DNA of 64,000 nt from Rotaria macrura (taxonomy: Eukaryota; Rotifera; Eurotatoria; Philodinida; Philodinidae). This document shows positions 1 to 16,959 of this stretch, piece after piece. The stretch covers positions 186,001 to 250,000 of the forward strand of contig OENT01000028.1 of the NCBI GenBank assembly GCA_900239685.1. The letters run 5' to 3'. Below the pieces are notes generated by a model that did not search any database, was not told the origin of the DNA, and saw only the letters and a program-made list of their open reading frames with translations. Every line of letters begins with the position of its first letter. The stretch's first letter is position 1. The position numbers and the translations under genes were made by a program.

Positions 1-2081
1 AGAGTGAACCTAATAGATACATGCTAGCAAGATTTCAATAATTAAGAACATCTATACCAAAAATTTCATGAAGATTCATGATCGTAGCCAAATTCCAGCG
101 GATGAAAATGTGTAGTATGCCAGTAAAATCATATTTCTATCGTCACCTAGACTTGAACTTAAAATATTAAAATCAAGAAAAGTTGTTAGAGGGGTACAGT
201 TTTGCAATTCATTTGAGAGTAGCCTTGTGAACATTTCTTTTAGTTTGTCAGTTCGAATTCATCGAAGAGTGAATACAACTATACTCTCATGTACTTGTCT
301 ATCTAGTAAATATTAGTAGGTTTTTTATTGTATAAGTGTCATTTCCAAAGACTCTGATAGCATCGGTGACTGAAATAAATTGGACTAATACGTGAAAAAC
401 TGACTTGACTTCAAAAGCATGTCAATTCTTCTGACACTATATTTGAAAAAAATGTGGAAACCTCGGATTCAAATCCGAGTATTATGTGTACTTCAAAAAG
501 TCCAAATACCGGATGTACCCTTAAAAACTGCTGTTTTTTTACTAGTGCAACTTTTGTGAAAGCTGCCAAGATCCATGACTATCAAACGTTTTGGAATAAA
601 ATAAAATCCTCACCCCAAATAGTGATTATTATATGTAAAAAAGATTTCAACGCTATCACTCTTCACATGTCGGAGAAACGAGAGCGAAATACTTGTTTTT
701 CTCCTAAAAATTTGATTTTGAGAAAAACACGAAACGAAATTCACTTTCAATTTTGTTCTGAATACCCATCTTTCTTGCATTCTTTTTAAAAATTTGTAGG
801 ATTTTCACCATGGCGCGTTTGATAGATAACTACCAGTAGATAAAACGCGAAGGCGAATGTCTTCGAAAAAAGTAAAAAAATCGAGCTTTTTTCGATAGGG
901 TGGTCTCAAAATTCGTTCTTTTCTAGGCATAAATAAATGCATTGCAAGGAAGGATATGCTTTTTACAGATCGATAGAAGACACTAACGAGTGTATGCATC
1001 AATGTAAAACAAAAAGTCGGAAAAGCGTTTTTCAATTCCGGACAAGGAGGGTTACCCTTAAATGCACCATATTTAGCTGTATCATTTACCATCATTAAGG
1101 GCTCTTGACAAGTTCTATCTACTACAAGAAAACAACGTTAGTTCTTTGAGAAATAAACACAGCATACGGACAAAATTTGTCAATATACGTGAGTTTTTCA
1201 TAGTTTTTTGGGTACTGAGGTATTGAGGAAATTTCAAACGCACCATAGTTAACCCTACAATTTAGAGTCATTTTTATAGCCCATGAAATTCTCTATCGAA
1301 TGGTCTGTAATAGTTGAGTTTTATTTTACTTATGACAAAGATTTTGAATTGCGAAAATTGGCATTGATCAATATTTGCATAGAGAATAATGATATTTCTT
1401 GCTGTAGCTCAGTAAATCCTTCACGAATTATTCTCATCTTCGAAATCGACCGACGAGATATTCATGAAATGATGCTGTGTACAGAATGTCATGACAATCC
1501 AACTAGCCTTTCAAGAGCTATCGTGTAAACGGTCGGACACACTGGCCGATTTTAGAGTGTACTCACTTTTTGACTACATAAAAAGAGCGATCGATCATCT
1601 AGCAATAGCCATTGAGTTTTCAATCATTTAAAATGCTTTCACGTACAACAAAATAAGGACAATGTCCTATTAAATCGAAATAATTTTTACTGGATTCATC
1701 CTTTCACTGTAAGAATCCATTACTCAAGACATTGTGTGAGTTCAGGTGTTGATATGAGTATCCATTGACAAACTCCAATACTTTCTTCTTGGATATTTAT
1801 GACATTTTTATCAACTAAATGAGATGAATATCAATCGATATGATAATAAACCAATATATCTTAGTAGAATGTTAGATGTCAAAAATAGACGCAATCAAAA
1901 TACGAATCTATCATGGAACAAAACTTGTGATACACTATTTATAAATTTAAATTGTGATCTCAAATTTTCGCTTTACAATCTTTAGAAATACTCCCTAGAG
2001 ATTTTCAAGTGAACCAACGTCTTTTGAAAACCCTCTTCTATCGCATCTCATACAATAAAGTATCTTTTTGTTTTCATTAAG
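1..2081. other. non-coding, upstream of first gene
   Basis: About 2 kb of AT-rich sequence in which I can support no gene. Open frames of 80-110 codons exist on both strands (454-789, 805-1095, 1283-1528), but they have no splice context, no recognisable motif and unconvincing composition. The 5' exon(s) of the Ser/Lys-rich gene that begins to be readable at 2082 probably lie in the last few hundred bases; I could not pick the start codon. Confidence 0.5.
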
Positions 2082-3280
2082 AGACCTACTCAAACATCTT
2101 CAACTAGTAATTTGCAATCGTCAAGAACAAAAGAACCAGCTAAAACAAAAGACTCGAACCGTTTAGCAAGTGGAATATGTTTATCTTCTCGTAAATTGTT
2201 TTCCTCATATAAATCTCATTAAACTTATAGTTGTATTTTCTTCAGAGCAACAATCGAAATTTACTTCACATGGCATCCAAAAACCATTTCTTCTTCAAGC
2301 TGAAAAATCGAAGGAAAAATCAGCATCCGTCCATATGATAATAGCTGAACAAAAATTAAATCATTTTCAAAAAAACCAACAGTCTAAATCTTTGATATCA
2401 AAAAACATAACTTCTAACTCCAATACAATACAATCGACTTCAAAATCAGTCGCAAAAGCATCTAATAAGCTTCCAGAACAGCAGTCTAAGGTATTTTTAA
2501 ATACGATCTCAAATATTTGTCAAATGACTTCATTGTTTTCTTTCCATTGTTAGTCGGTAGATTCATTGGTGGAGACTTCTAAATCTATATTGATAAGCAC
2601 AGTTTTGAATGATCCTACTGCAACAATGAACGAAAAAGCGAAGAAACTGAAACGCTTGAAGCCAAAAAAATCTAAAACACCACCGAAAGTTCATTTACAA
2701 ACGAAATCTACGCAACAAAAAGCTAAAGATAATACCAGTAAGTTTATTTTTCAAATCATTTTCAACATTCATGAAATCATAGCTGTTCGTACATTAGAAT
2801 CGTTAGTTGTTCAACAGCCGAAATTGAACAATCATCTTTCCGACCCATTGATTACTACGACAAAATCTATAGTCAATATTAATAAACGGCCAGAAAATTT
2901 CTTTAACGGATGCATTGTTATTGATGATGATAATAATGAGCAGGAAGAGTGCACCAATAACGTTGAAGATGATGATATACAAGAAATTCAACGACAGAAG
3001 TGAGTACATGACAAAAATTCTTTAGAATGCATGGATCATTTTTTTAAACAATAACAGATTACGCTATCAGATAGAATTTTTCTTTTCAAATACTTTGTTC
3101 TTTTGTGGCACAGAACTGGAAACAAATTATAGTTTACATGTTGAGCACAAACAACCAATGCCAAATCTGTTTTTAGAAAAAGTCATGAATAATCGGAAAC
3201 CCAATGTTGTTGAAGTTAATCTGTTCGATAAAGATTGCATCAGTGTTTCAGATCGGAAAATCTGCTTTTATGGTACATAG
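2082..3280 (+). CDS. Ser/Lys-rich protein of unknown function (5' end missing)
   Basis: Five exons join in one consistent frame: 2082-2169, 2246-2490, 2554-2737, 2783-2999 and 3058-3280 (TAG). All introns are GT-AG and 45-76 nt long. The readable product is about 318 residues. The first two thirds are low complexity, rich in Ser, Lys, Gln and Thr, and look disordered and basic. An acidic stretch (IDDDNNEQEECTNNVEDDD) precedes a final 75-residue folded-looking segment with hydrophobic and cysteine content, starting RQKLRYQIEFFFSNTLFFCG. No family was recognised. The first exon starts at an acceptor, so the true N-terminus lies upstream and was not found. Exon joins are supported by phase agreement at four junctions; function is not inferred. 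Confidence 0.6.
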
Positions 3281-4699
3281 TTTCATCGAAGAACTTTTGC
3301 GAAATAATATGTGAATTTTCTTTATGTTGAGTCTTAATATTCGAAGGTAGACTGAATTTAGAAGAAATCAGGTTTGAGAGAATCAGTCTTTAAGAATATA
3401 CTATTTTTCTGTCGTTGTCACTATAGTTATACCAGTTTTCTTCCCTTCAGTATTATAGTGTCCTTCAGATCATTTTTTTCCAATTAGACTAACGCAATTG
3501 ATATTGGTAAAAGGCTAGCTCACTTGCAATGCTGAAAGTTTGATTCTATAGATTGAATTCTATTTAGCCCCTTGAAAAACTGTTTCTTTTCGACTAGAAC
3601 TAGAGTTTCTAACTAGAATCAGTCCTCTTCGTTGTTTTGGAGTAAATAGATGAAGAAGTTCCGGTCGGTATATATAATAGGACCATGGTTAGTAGATTGT
3701 TTCAAACTTGATAACTTTACGTATGAGTTACTTGGATAATTTTGAAATTTGATTGATACTTGTAAAAGTTAGTATGTGATACTACGTTTTGTATTTCAAC
3801 TCTTCAGTACAAATCCTCCAATGTAAACTCACATAAAACATGCTACGTCAAACATTCTCATGTTTCATAGTAGCTAGTATTTAAAATTGTTGACTTTAAT
3901 ATCGTTTCAGAAGATTGAATTCAAACTAATTCAATACAACACATAAAATTGAAACCTGCTATTTTATTTTAAATTTAGAGTTTTGAACTGTTGCATTGAA
4001 TTTACACATAGCTATGTAATGTTTAGTTGGGAAAAAATTAAGCATACAGTTGAATGTATGCGCAAAAACTTGACTCTTACTCTAACCAATTGTCTGAAGT
4101 TTAGTGGAAGATGACGTATTACTTCCTATTAAGTCACCAGTACTCTTCATTAGTATTTGAAGTTTTTATATAGTGTAAACATGACAGTTAAATTTTCTCG
4201 CTCGTACAGTATCATTTCCAAGATTTTCATCTGAGGAAAACTAACAGAAAAACATTTCATTGCTTGACTTTGCTTAAGAATTTCATAGGAAATTTTCATT
4301 TTGACAGCTTTTGAATTTAATGGTCAATCTATGAGATGATCTGAACTGAAGTATGTTTCTCTACTATTAAAATATACAAGAATGAAACAAAGTTCAGTGA
4401 GAAGGAATATTGATAAGGCATGTTTTTGAATTTATTCTAGTCTCTGTAGAACCTAACTATCGATTCAAACATATTTAGTTCCAGAAACGGCATGTATTAG
4501 CTAAAATGTGATATGTACTTCGATCCTATCTTCGTACGCATCAGAGATTTAATTGAAATCTTTCTTCTGTTTTACATATCGGCTCATCAGTAGACAATAA
4601 TCCAGTATATAATGGTAGTTGGATCATACTCTGAAAAAATAGAGTAACAGATAGAGTCTGCATAAAGAAAAGAATTCTTAATTAGAAAAAGAGACTTAG
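3281..4699. other. intergenic / possible 5' exons of the next gene
   Basis: No coding frame can be supported. The next gene's first readable exon starts at an acceptor (AG at 4698-4699), so its missing first exon(s) could be in the final part of this stretch. Otherwise AT-rich with nothing recognised. Confidence 0.4.
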
Positions 4700-7600
4700 G
4701 TGAAAGAATTTTCTATTGGAAAACACTTCTATTTAGATATTCAATTTCATATGATATTCGTACACGTGAAAAACTTCTTGATCATGCTGTTCATTCTTCA
4801 TCGATGCATATTAAATGGTTATCTAATCTTGAATATGTTCTACTTGAACATATACTTATATGCCATGAAAAACATATTCGACCATTAAATAAAGTGAATG
4901 AATGTTCGGCTGCAACTGAATCTAAATATACATTAAAATCGTCTTACCATCATATCGATCCATCGTTTATTTCAATAATAATAATAAATTTTATAAAAAT
5001 GTTTATTTTACGAAATTCATTAAATGATCAACAAGAACTTTCATTGATACAAATCAGTATAACATCACATATACGTTATTTACTAATTGAATTACCGACA
5101 TTTAATCATAATGACGAAAAGGATTCTGATGATAGTTGTCGTAAATGTCATCAATATTCATTGATAATAAACATATTATTTGATTTGTTATTTGATTTAA
5201 TTGAATATGATTTATGCGAAATAGTATCTCAAACAAAATATCGTTCATCACTAATCGAAGATGATTACTTTACAAGATTTCTACAGTCGCACATAACGAA
5301 GGTTAATTCATATTATCGTATTAAAATGATTATCTATTTTATTGAATTAATTGGTATACACATGAATAAATGTCAGAGTAAAAAACGATTTCAATTTACT
5401 CAAAACGAAGATAAATTATTTTATTCAATCGAAGATTTCATCCGTCATATACTTGCAGAAGTAAATGGGTAAGCAAAATTCTGTAAGGAAAAGAATCAAT
5501 ATAATTTTGTTTTTGTCTTTGATTTTTGTTTAGATTAACAAATGAAAAAATGTCACTATGTTTCAGTGTTATGGAATTATGTCTTTTATTCGTAGATGAA
5601 AAGGAAATTCGAGTAAAACAGGTTAGCTTATTACATAGAATAATAAGAAGACGAATATTCATTTGGCTATCTATTGTAGATGGCATTATTTTTAGCCAAT
5701 TTATGTGAAAATAATGCAAATTATTTCAATTTCTTTCTATTCGATAGCAATTTACTTGCTGACATTCGTTTATTAGTTATCAATGAAATGATTTTGAAGA
5801 AATTCAACATGAAGTTGAGTTCCATGGATCATATTCATCTATTTTTTGGTTATGTTCAAGTAATACTATGTTTTCAATTCTAAATGCATCCTATGTGTTT
5901 CGTTTTGTTTTTTTATTTAAAGGAAATTTTGAATTCATCTAACGTAAGTAGAACAATTATTGAAGTCAACGTAGATGTCAAAGAGAAGACCTTGAAGATA
6001 TCTGTACATGAAAGTCTTTCGATTACTTATGAAAATACTGAGGTATAACCTAGTAGTCAGTCTTCTGTGCTTATTGAAATAGAACCTATGCGCATCGTAT
6101 AGATTGTTATTGTAATCAAACAACTAAGTTCTTCGTATTGTAAAGAATCAGTAAAATCTATTGTGACAAAGAATTTTTATTGATAAACAAGCAAACTATG
6201 AATGTGAATCAATGATTTGTACTTCGATATCTATCATGATATATTCTAGATATTTATCAATTATTTCGAGTAAGAATTTTGACAAGGCCGTAGAACAAAT
6301 AGAAATCAACGAGATAATTATTGATGTAGAATGAGATTATTTCCGTCGCATTTGTATTCATTTTTTTCATTATCGTCGGTTTAACTATTGTCAAGTGAAC
6401 AATAGTTCATTAACACGGTATTTTCATCTAATACTGTTTTAAAGCATGTTTTGTAAGAAGATTTTTCAATATTTGGTACGAAATATTCTTTCTTAAAGTC
6501 ATGAAATATAGCAAGAAAAATTATCATACACGAACTAATTTTTTTATAGCTCGAAAAAATTCATCTTGTAGTTGTATATTAAAAATACAGACATATTTCT
6601 TCGCATATATGTCAATGTGAATATAAACTTTGATACTACATTCATTTCATCTTATTTATATGTACTCTGTTCTTTAATAGTCGTATTCGTTTATTGAAAC
6701 TACTAAAATAACTGGCGAATCCAATAATAATGCATAATAATTTATGCAGATTTGATTGACGTCATTGAAACCTTAAGAGTAGCTGCTATGCTCATTTATA
6801 TTGAGTATGACACCTTTTAATTTCTGTTCGTTTAATTCCCTATAGTAGTCATGTGCAAAAATAAATATTGTGAATAAAAAATTTGAAAATGTACCCAACT
6901 ATCAAAACTTGCATGAAAATGTTTTTTTTTTGTAGCTAATGAAATATATTCTAAGAATATTTATTGCCATCAAGAATAAAGTTCAATTAGTTAAAATAAA
7001 CTCGCACATAGTTCAAATATATGTTTCAGTAGAAAAATTTCATATGAAAGATACATTGCAATTTGATTTAGTTAGAATATCAACGTTTGTTTAATTACAA
7101 CATGGAAACATGCTTTGTGTGTCACTATTATGAGCTGAAGTTTGTTTCTCGATCTTGTATTATTTTAACTCAAAACAAAATTTAAAATGATTGATAATGC
7201 TGAATGAAAACCTAAGAGAGAAATATTATTTTACATTGTGTTTTTGTCATGTAGGTCAAAACTGTATACTTATCTAAAGTCTGTATGATTAAATGTCGTT
7301 CAGTTCGATTTAATTTTCTCAGAATCGGGATATAATACTTTGCATTTGAGGATGTGTGCTTTAAAAACTACTCGAACGAATAAATCTCTGTTTTGATCGA
7401 TTATTGAAACAAAATCATACGATTGAGTTTCTCGTGTAAAAGAAGTAAAGTCTTTGAATCCTCGTTTAGTTTCTTTTGTTCGGCAGACTTAATATAATTG
7501 TTTCATAGAAATCCGTTTGAAATCGATAGACGATTAGGTTTTTTTTTTAGTGAACTAAAGTCCTTCTTTTTCAAGTAGATAAAATGAATGCTTCTTTATT

Positions 7601-8957
7601 GAATTGTCTGTGCGTATCAGCCATATGGAATTACTGTGTGATATTAAATTGGGAAAAAACTTAATATCATCAATCATCTCTCAGCCAAGCATAAGAATTC
7701 TATTGAAATATTATCATAAGATACGTCGAATGTGCTGAGTAATGTCGAAAAGCAAAATGTCGAAAAGGGTAATATCGGAAAATTTGCAGACTGCAAGGTT
7801 GAAATTTTATTAGAGCTGATTTTGTAAAAATGGTCAAATGAAAATTGGGCGACCTGACAAATAATCAGAGAGCATGAGGGGTAATCGTTAAACATAATAA
7901 TAACATATGCAATTTCACATATAACGAAGATGAACAGCTTAAAATATAGAATATAAGTAGAGATAAATTGATCATAAACTTTCTCTGAATAACAAAGAAC
8001 AGTTATAACGATTAGAACTTAAACTGTTTGAGTCTAATTATCAGACTAATTGATAAAAGAAATGAAAAAGTGTACGCAAGGATATCTAACTTTATGAATA
8101 ATGTGATAGATCATATTTTTAACACTCATTCCAACTATTATAAAATGATATATAACAACAGATGGCGGACCAAAAACAAAAAGCACAAGTTCTGTATAAC
8201 ATCGTATTGATACATTTGCCGATCATTATGCAGGCAATGAAATTAATTTAGAAGAATATTTAGAAGGATTATCGTTTGTTGTCGCTAAGGACAAAAGAAA
8301 AAATGAAAAATGATTGATTGTTAGATATTTTCTTCTTAGATTATTGTTCACAAAAAAGGAATAAAAACATAGTTTTCGACATTTTCCCTTTTCGGCATTA
8401 GTCAGACATACCGATACGTCATATTAAAAAGTCGTTTCGATACTATATCAATGCGTTAACTTGGTGTACGCCGTATCTTTTGTTGATTTATGTATTAAGA
8501 GCAAAGTACGGTTAAAATATCTTTTCAAGGTTCTCTTTTTTACGTCATCAGATATTAACTTCAAACTGAACTTTGAAGAAAAATATGATTACATCAAAGT
8601 TTTTCAATTCTACATTTAATTATTTGTTTTTCTATTATAGCCGATTGATGATTTCGTGTTACTTCTAATCAGAAGTTTGTGTACAAGTTATGCTGATTTG
8701 ATTACTGGTATGTAGATATCTGGAAACATGCTGATGAAAATAATTCTTGTCTTTTTTTTTTCTAAATAGAAATAAAAGTATTTTCTTTCATGTATACGAA
8801 ATCTGGCGAAGAATTAACAGATCAATTACGAAATCATCTTGATTCAGTATTAAAAAAATGTATAGAACTTTCTCAAAATAACTTAGTATATTTCAAACAA
8901 ATGGAACGAACCATATACCTTTACCGTCTTCTACTGTGTAGATGGAAAAAATTGTGA
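4700..8957 (+). CDS. unidentified alpha-helical protein (5' end missing)
   Basis: Exons 4700-5468, 5534-5621, 5680-5859, 5923-5943, 8641-8707 and 8770-8957 (TGA) join in frame to about 436 residues plus an unseen N-terminus. The protein is rich in Leu, Ile, Phe and Tyr in helical spacing, with short polar loops such as NDEKDSDDSCRKC, and could be a HEAT/armadillo-like solenoid; I recognise no family. The 5944-8640 intron (2.7 kb) is far longer than its neighbours (59-66 nt) and contains an inverted-repeat element at 7742-8398; I may have missed exons in it. An alternative reading ignores the strong GTAAGT donor at 5944 and stops at 6048. The last two exons join through a clean phase-1 junction and end 298 bp before BORCS6, same strand. 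Confidence 0.55.
7742..8398. mobile_element. TA-flanked inverted-repeat DNA element (Tc1/mariner-like MITE or remnant)
   Basis: The left end reads ATGTCGAAAAGCAAAATGTC. The reverse complement of the right end reads ATGCCGAAAAGGGAAAATGT, the same sequence with a few mismatches. Each end is flanked by TA (7740-7741 and 8399-8400), the target duplication expected of Tc1/mariner elements. The motif TGTCGAAAAG occurs twice within the left terminus. About 650 bp of interior is AT-rich; a frame around 8190-8310 (IDTFADHYAGNEINLEEYLE) could be decayed coding sequence, but nothing matches a transposase I know. It lies in a long intron of the helical-protein gene. TA flanks alone are weak evidence in AT-rich DNA, so the family call is tentative. 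Confidence 0.5.
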
Positions 8958-9255
8958 AACACATTGTCTTCTTTTTCGTTGTCATATGTCTTTCTTCAAC
9001 ATAGTCAGATGTAAATACATTAGCATGTTTTTGTTTTTCTTCCGGTGTTTCTCCATGTCAATGCTTTTTTCTGTTGAATCATTAAAAGCCAATAGATTTT
9101 TTTTTCTCTATTCAGAAAACAAGCCATTATGAGAATGCTTGTAGTGTACATGTACGATTAATACACAATCTGAGAATTAACATGATCTATGCATTCAAAT
9201 AGAAAAACGTTTCTTTCTGTTTCTATTTATTAGATTGGCAAAAGATAAAGGCACT

Positions 9256-10835
9256 ATGGAAAATGATAAGCATGATGATAAGCAATTTGAAGCATCTATT
9301 TCAACTATGGTCAATGTTGAACATTTTGAAGGTAAGCATCATAAAGATTCATGTTAGAAATGCTTACTAATGCAAGAACACACTATAACAATAGTAGATT
9401 GATTGTTAGAATGGACCATGTGTTCACGATGCGAAGTTCATGTCTAATTTTATTTTTTCGTTTTCAATTTTTAAAAAGCAGTAGTACAATCAAATTTTTA
9501 AAAATGTGAAGTCAGATTTACTTAAACGAAATGAATATTCAAAACGATTTCCATGATTTTTCTTGTACTAATTAATGATCTAAAATACGATACAAAGAAA
9601 TACAGTATTTCCAATATTGTATGAGAAAGAAATCTGTAAAATCAGATGATATAAATTAGATATGTATTCAGAAATTTATTTATTACATTTCAATCTTTGC
9701 CTAGTCTATGGTATTGATTCAGCTAAAAAGGATCATGTTTCGATTACGACGTTGTATGTCGTACTAAAACAGTCGTTAACTAGAGCACTTGAGCTTTTTT
9801 TTTCATGTAGAATTTTCACATATATTCACAATCAATTATCCTCAAGGCTTGATTTTAAAAACAAATACCTAACGAATCATACAATTGCATTAGTAAATTC
9901 CATTGCCCGATATGAGAATAGGATAAAATAAAACGATTAGTCACATACACGTGAGACTATTTTTTGTCAAGGTCTGTATCGATGAAAATTTTCTAATTAT
10001 TCGTCAAATATTAGTTTTGATATGATAGTCTTAGTGAAGAGCTCAATATTATTTTACAATCAGATAACTTCACAAAAATAAGTTGATAATCTAAACTGTT
10101 TTTTTTCCTGTGTATAATTCATGTCAAATTTTAAATGTCAATAATTCCTGCTGAGATAATCGATTGATTGAAAACATTTACTTTCAATTTCATTTTATCG
10201 ATATAAATTTTATTCATAAATTTATCGATATTGTATTGTTCCTAGATTTGATTGCTGCTGATGTTTCTCATGTAATCGATGATCTTCTTACACAAATCGA
10301 AAATGAATTATCGCCGAGTGATTCATCAACATTTACGAGTTTTGTTGTCGAAGATATTGTCAACAAAATTCGTCTTACAGCATTAGCACACCGACAATCT
10401 TCCAGTACGGATGAAATATCTTCACCTTCACTTTCAAGTTCCATTGTTGATGTTCCATCTGTCCAATCAAGTCGGTCAATATCTCCATCACAAACCATTA
10501 ATGATGCCAATCAAATTCTATTGCCAATCGATAAACGTATTCTTGATGATATTGAATTATATTCACGTGAGCTTGCACAAGAATTTGTTACAACTGTTGA
10601 GCAGTTAACTTTATCTTTACATAATATGTCAGCAACAAGCGTATGTTGTTTACAAACCTATCGTGATTCTGTAGGAGAAAAATTAAATGAAACTATTGAA
10701 ACAAATATAAAAACCATGTATTCATTTATGGCACAAGCAGAACAATTGAGTTCCCAATTATCGCCTATCTATGCATTACAAAAAAAGATCACATATATTA
10801 AACAACTTCTCGATATTTTATCGCAATCTATTTAA
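9256..10835 (+). CDS. BORCS6: BLOC-1-related complex subunit 6 (lyspersin)
   Basis: Two exons, 9256-9331 and 10246-10835 (TAA), give 221 residues. The C-terminal ~100 residues match the BORCS6 domain: RILDDIELYSRELAQEFV, then SLHNMSATSVCCLQTYRDSV and a long amphipathic helix ending YIKQLLDILSQSI, paralleling the vertebrate order (helix, then TALSVSCVETYRDAVD, then a coiled coil). BORC sits on the lysosome surface and recruits ARL8 and kinesin to move lysosomes outward. Residues ~75-115 are a Ser-rich, probably disordered linker. The start codon is the first ATG after an acceptor-like AG at 9232-9233. The 914-nt intron is long for this region. The TREX-like gene starts only 142 bp downstream on the same strand. 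Confidence 0.88.
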
Positions 10836-10977
10836 TAAACTCGTTTTCTGTTTTATTATGTGATTTATTTTTTAAATTTAAATCTACATATTCATATATA
10901 TATATATTTATACAAATATATAAGTATCTACCTAACTACGTATCTGTGTTCTTTATTAAAGATTAGTTTATTCCAAT

Positions 10978-13467
10978 ATGAATAGTAAGACAAAATTTAA
11001 AACCTTAGTAATTATTGATCTTGAAACAACTGGATTATTGTATGATGAACCTAAAATTACTGAATTAGCGATGGTTGCTGTAAACATGTAAGTGTTAATC
11101 AAGGGTGGCTCATGCAAGCAAATAGATAATAAGAATATTGAATATCTTCGGTTTGCTCTAATCAATGGAAATAAAGCTATTCTCTTCTCGGTATTAGATG
11201 ACTCTTTTAGGATTCGATCACCAATAAATATTGCTTTCGAGTAAAATCAATCGTAGCACATATTTCAGGTCGGCAGTCTCTCTTTGTAACTGAATTCATT
11301 CGTAAGGCGAGACAGGTGTGAAGAAATCTAGTTAAGTATAAAATATTCTTAACTTTAGACAGTCCAAGACACAAACGATGAAAATCTGTGGTGTAAATTA
11401 CTTGTTTGAAGAGACAGTGAATGAGAGATACACTAAGTTATTCAGTTTTCTTCTTATAGGTGTATATGATTCTTGGTAATAGATCTTGTCCGATATGATT
11501 TCTAGTCTTCAACTCATATGAATAATATCGATTTTTTTTCGATCATGTCGATTGTTAAGTTAGTACACACACACACTGAAATATTCACACCGTCAGCCCT
11601 TACGACTGTTCAGTTACATTGAAAAAAAGAATGAGATATCTTCGGCCATTTACTCTACGTCTTGATTGAACTATTCCTATACAAGAACTATTTGCTAGTA
11701 TCGAGATGAATCAAAACTTAGACGAATAGTTGATTATTTCTAGTCACTAATCAGCGAGATTGATTAAAATAAATTAAGATATTGATTTTTTTAATCGTCT
11801 ACTTGTTAACATACCATTTTGAATTCTTATTTGTTTCAAAATCTCTTTTGTTTTTAACTTATCTAGTTCAACATTGGATGAAATGAAAACTGATGAAGAA
11901 TTGCCTCGAGTATTGGTAAATAAGAAAATGTTTCTTTTTAATATTATGACAATTGATTGCATATCTTATTAGAACAAATTCGTCAAGTTTTTTGATCCGG
12001 TGAAATTATTACGTACTCAAGTAGCTGAATTGACAGGTGAGAATAAAGATTTTTAGTCTAATATTCACCGTTTGGTTATTTATTATTCTTAGGTTTAAAT
12101 AATCGAATGCTGGTAGATTATGCACCATTTAATCGTGAAACTGTTATTGCAATGGAAACATTTTTAAGTGACTTTCAAAAGCCAATGTGTTTTGTTGGTA
12201 AGATTATGTTCGATGACAATTGAAAATCATTTCAAATTTGAAAATAAAATTTTCGAATGATCTAGTTTTGGAGAGTCATTTATTTTTCGTTCTCGTACTT
12301 TTGTCTTCTTTTACAAGCAGAGTTGTTTGCGTACTTAGATAGATTATTCTATAAGTAAACAGATGATCTACTCACTATTGTCTAGCTATCAAAAAAGTTA
12401 ATATTAGTAGTAGTTCTAGTATGAATAAGATCATTTCATTATTTAGCTTAAGCAATATTCTCCGATTCGAACAGACGCATAAAGATCATCGTGTATTTCT
12501 TATTTATATGTCTTTTCCTATGTTGTCATGCATTATCGTTTGAAGAACGTCGAATATATATATATACATTGTATTGAAACACATATTTCTTTGCATTTTG
12601 CACAAGGTTCCTTTTATATTACATCGATCAAATCTATTTTTATTGTTATAAAACTCTGTATATATCAACTCTATGTGTAAGCAAAATGAAACGATTTTCT
12701 TGTTTTTAGCTCATAATGGTAATTTATTTGATTTTCCTATACTGTTCAGTGAAATTAAATCAGCACTTTCCAGTCCTTCATTTTATGCTAATAAACATAC
12801 GAATGATATCAATAATGATGAATATGTTTGTGAAATGAATGCAAACATTCCAAATGATACTTCTGTAATAACTACTTCGACAACGAAAGATTCATGCATA
12901 CAAACAATAACAACAAGTGATGATTACGATCAAACTTCATTACTATCCATGGCTTGTGCTGATTCACTTATTTTCTTTCGAGAAATGCATCGATTACTTA
13001 ATGATAAAGATCTAGTCCAACATTCCATTGAAAATATTTCTACAAAACATTCAGTTATACCTCATCAAACTGAATACCATAGAAATGAGTCTGTTGATAC
13101 AAATGAATTAGCTTCATCTTCAGTAACATCAACAGTTCAATCTTCGTCGACTCATCTTGGATATGTTGAAATACCTCTTAAATATATACCTTCACAAGAT
13201 CCTACACGACAACAACAACCATCAATGAAACTTGTTAAGATTTATGAACGAGAATTTAATCAAAAAACAACCAATTTAAAATCTCACCGTGCTGAAGATG
13301 ATTGTCTTATGTTATTAGCTGTTCTCAAACGGTATCTACCTGATTGGAATGAATGGATTGAATTAAATCATCAAGCATTAAATCATTTTGCTGTGTTACC
13401 ATTAGTGGCACCAAAAACACACTCACCCAAGCCTGTCGTAAAAACAAAACGACCTCTAAAATTTTAA
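10978..13467 (+). CDS. TREX-like DEDDh 3'-5' DNA exonuclease
   Basis: Five exons, 10978-11087, 11867-11915, 11973-12036, 12093-12197 and 12710-13467 (TAA), give 361 residues. All three exonuclease motifs are present: Exo I IDLETTGL (D14, E16), Exo II AHNGNLFDFPIL (H111 N112 G113), and Exo III HRAEDD (H302, D307), the DEDDh signature of TREX1/TREX2. CADSLIFFREMHRLL also aligns with the TREX segment between Exo II and Exo III. These enzymes remove nucleotides from 3' ends of DNA in repair and in clearing cytosolic DNA. Exo II and Exo III are about 190 residues apart, against roughly 70 in vertebrate TREX proteins; the extra ~120 residues are Ser/Thr/Asn-rich. No C-terminal membrane helix (a TREX1 feature) is seen, so it looks closer to TREX2. 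Introns 1 and 4 (779 and 512 nt) are long. Confidence 0.87.
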
Positions 13468-16747
<3,280 letters not shown>

Positions 16748-16959
16748 AACGATTTTATTTGAAAATTTAACTTTTTTCGTATTCCATGTTTTTATGTATC
16801 CTTTTTGCGTCTCTCTTTCCATGTTTTTCAATTCGGAGATGCATTTTTATACCCTATGTACTTTTTGAATGTTGTCAGTAAATCATGAAAGTCATTAATA
16901 AATGATATTTTAATAAAAAAAAATAAAAATAAGAACAAAACAAAGTTTCGAATTTCTTT

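Noticed and set aside
454-789. 111-codon plus-strand open frame
   Set aside because: Composition is patchy and there is no homology or splice support.
805-1095. 96-codon minus-strand open frame
   Set aside because: No motif, no splice context, Phe/Arg-rich composition like other chance frames in this AT-rich DNA.
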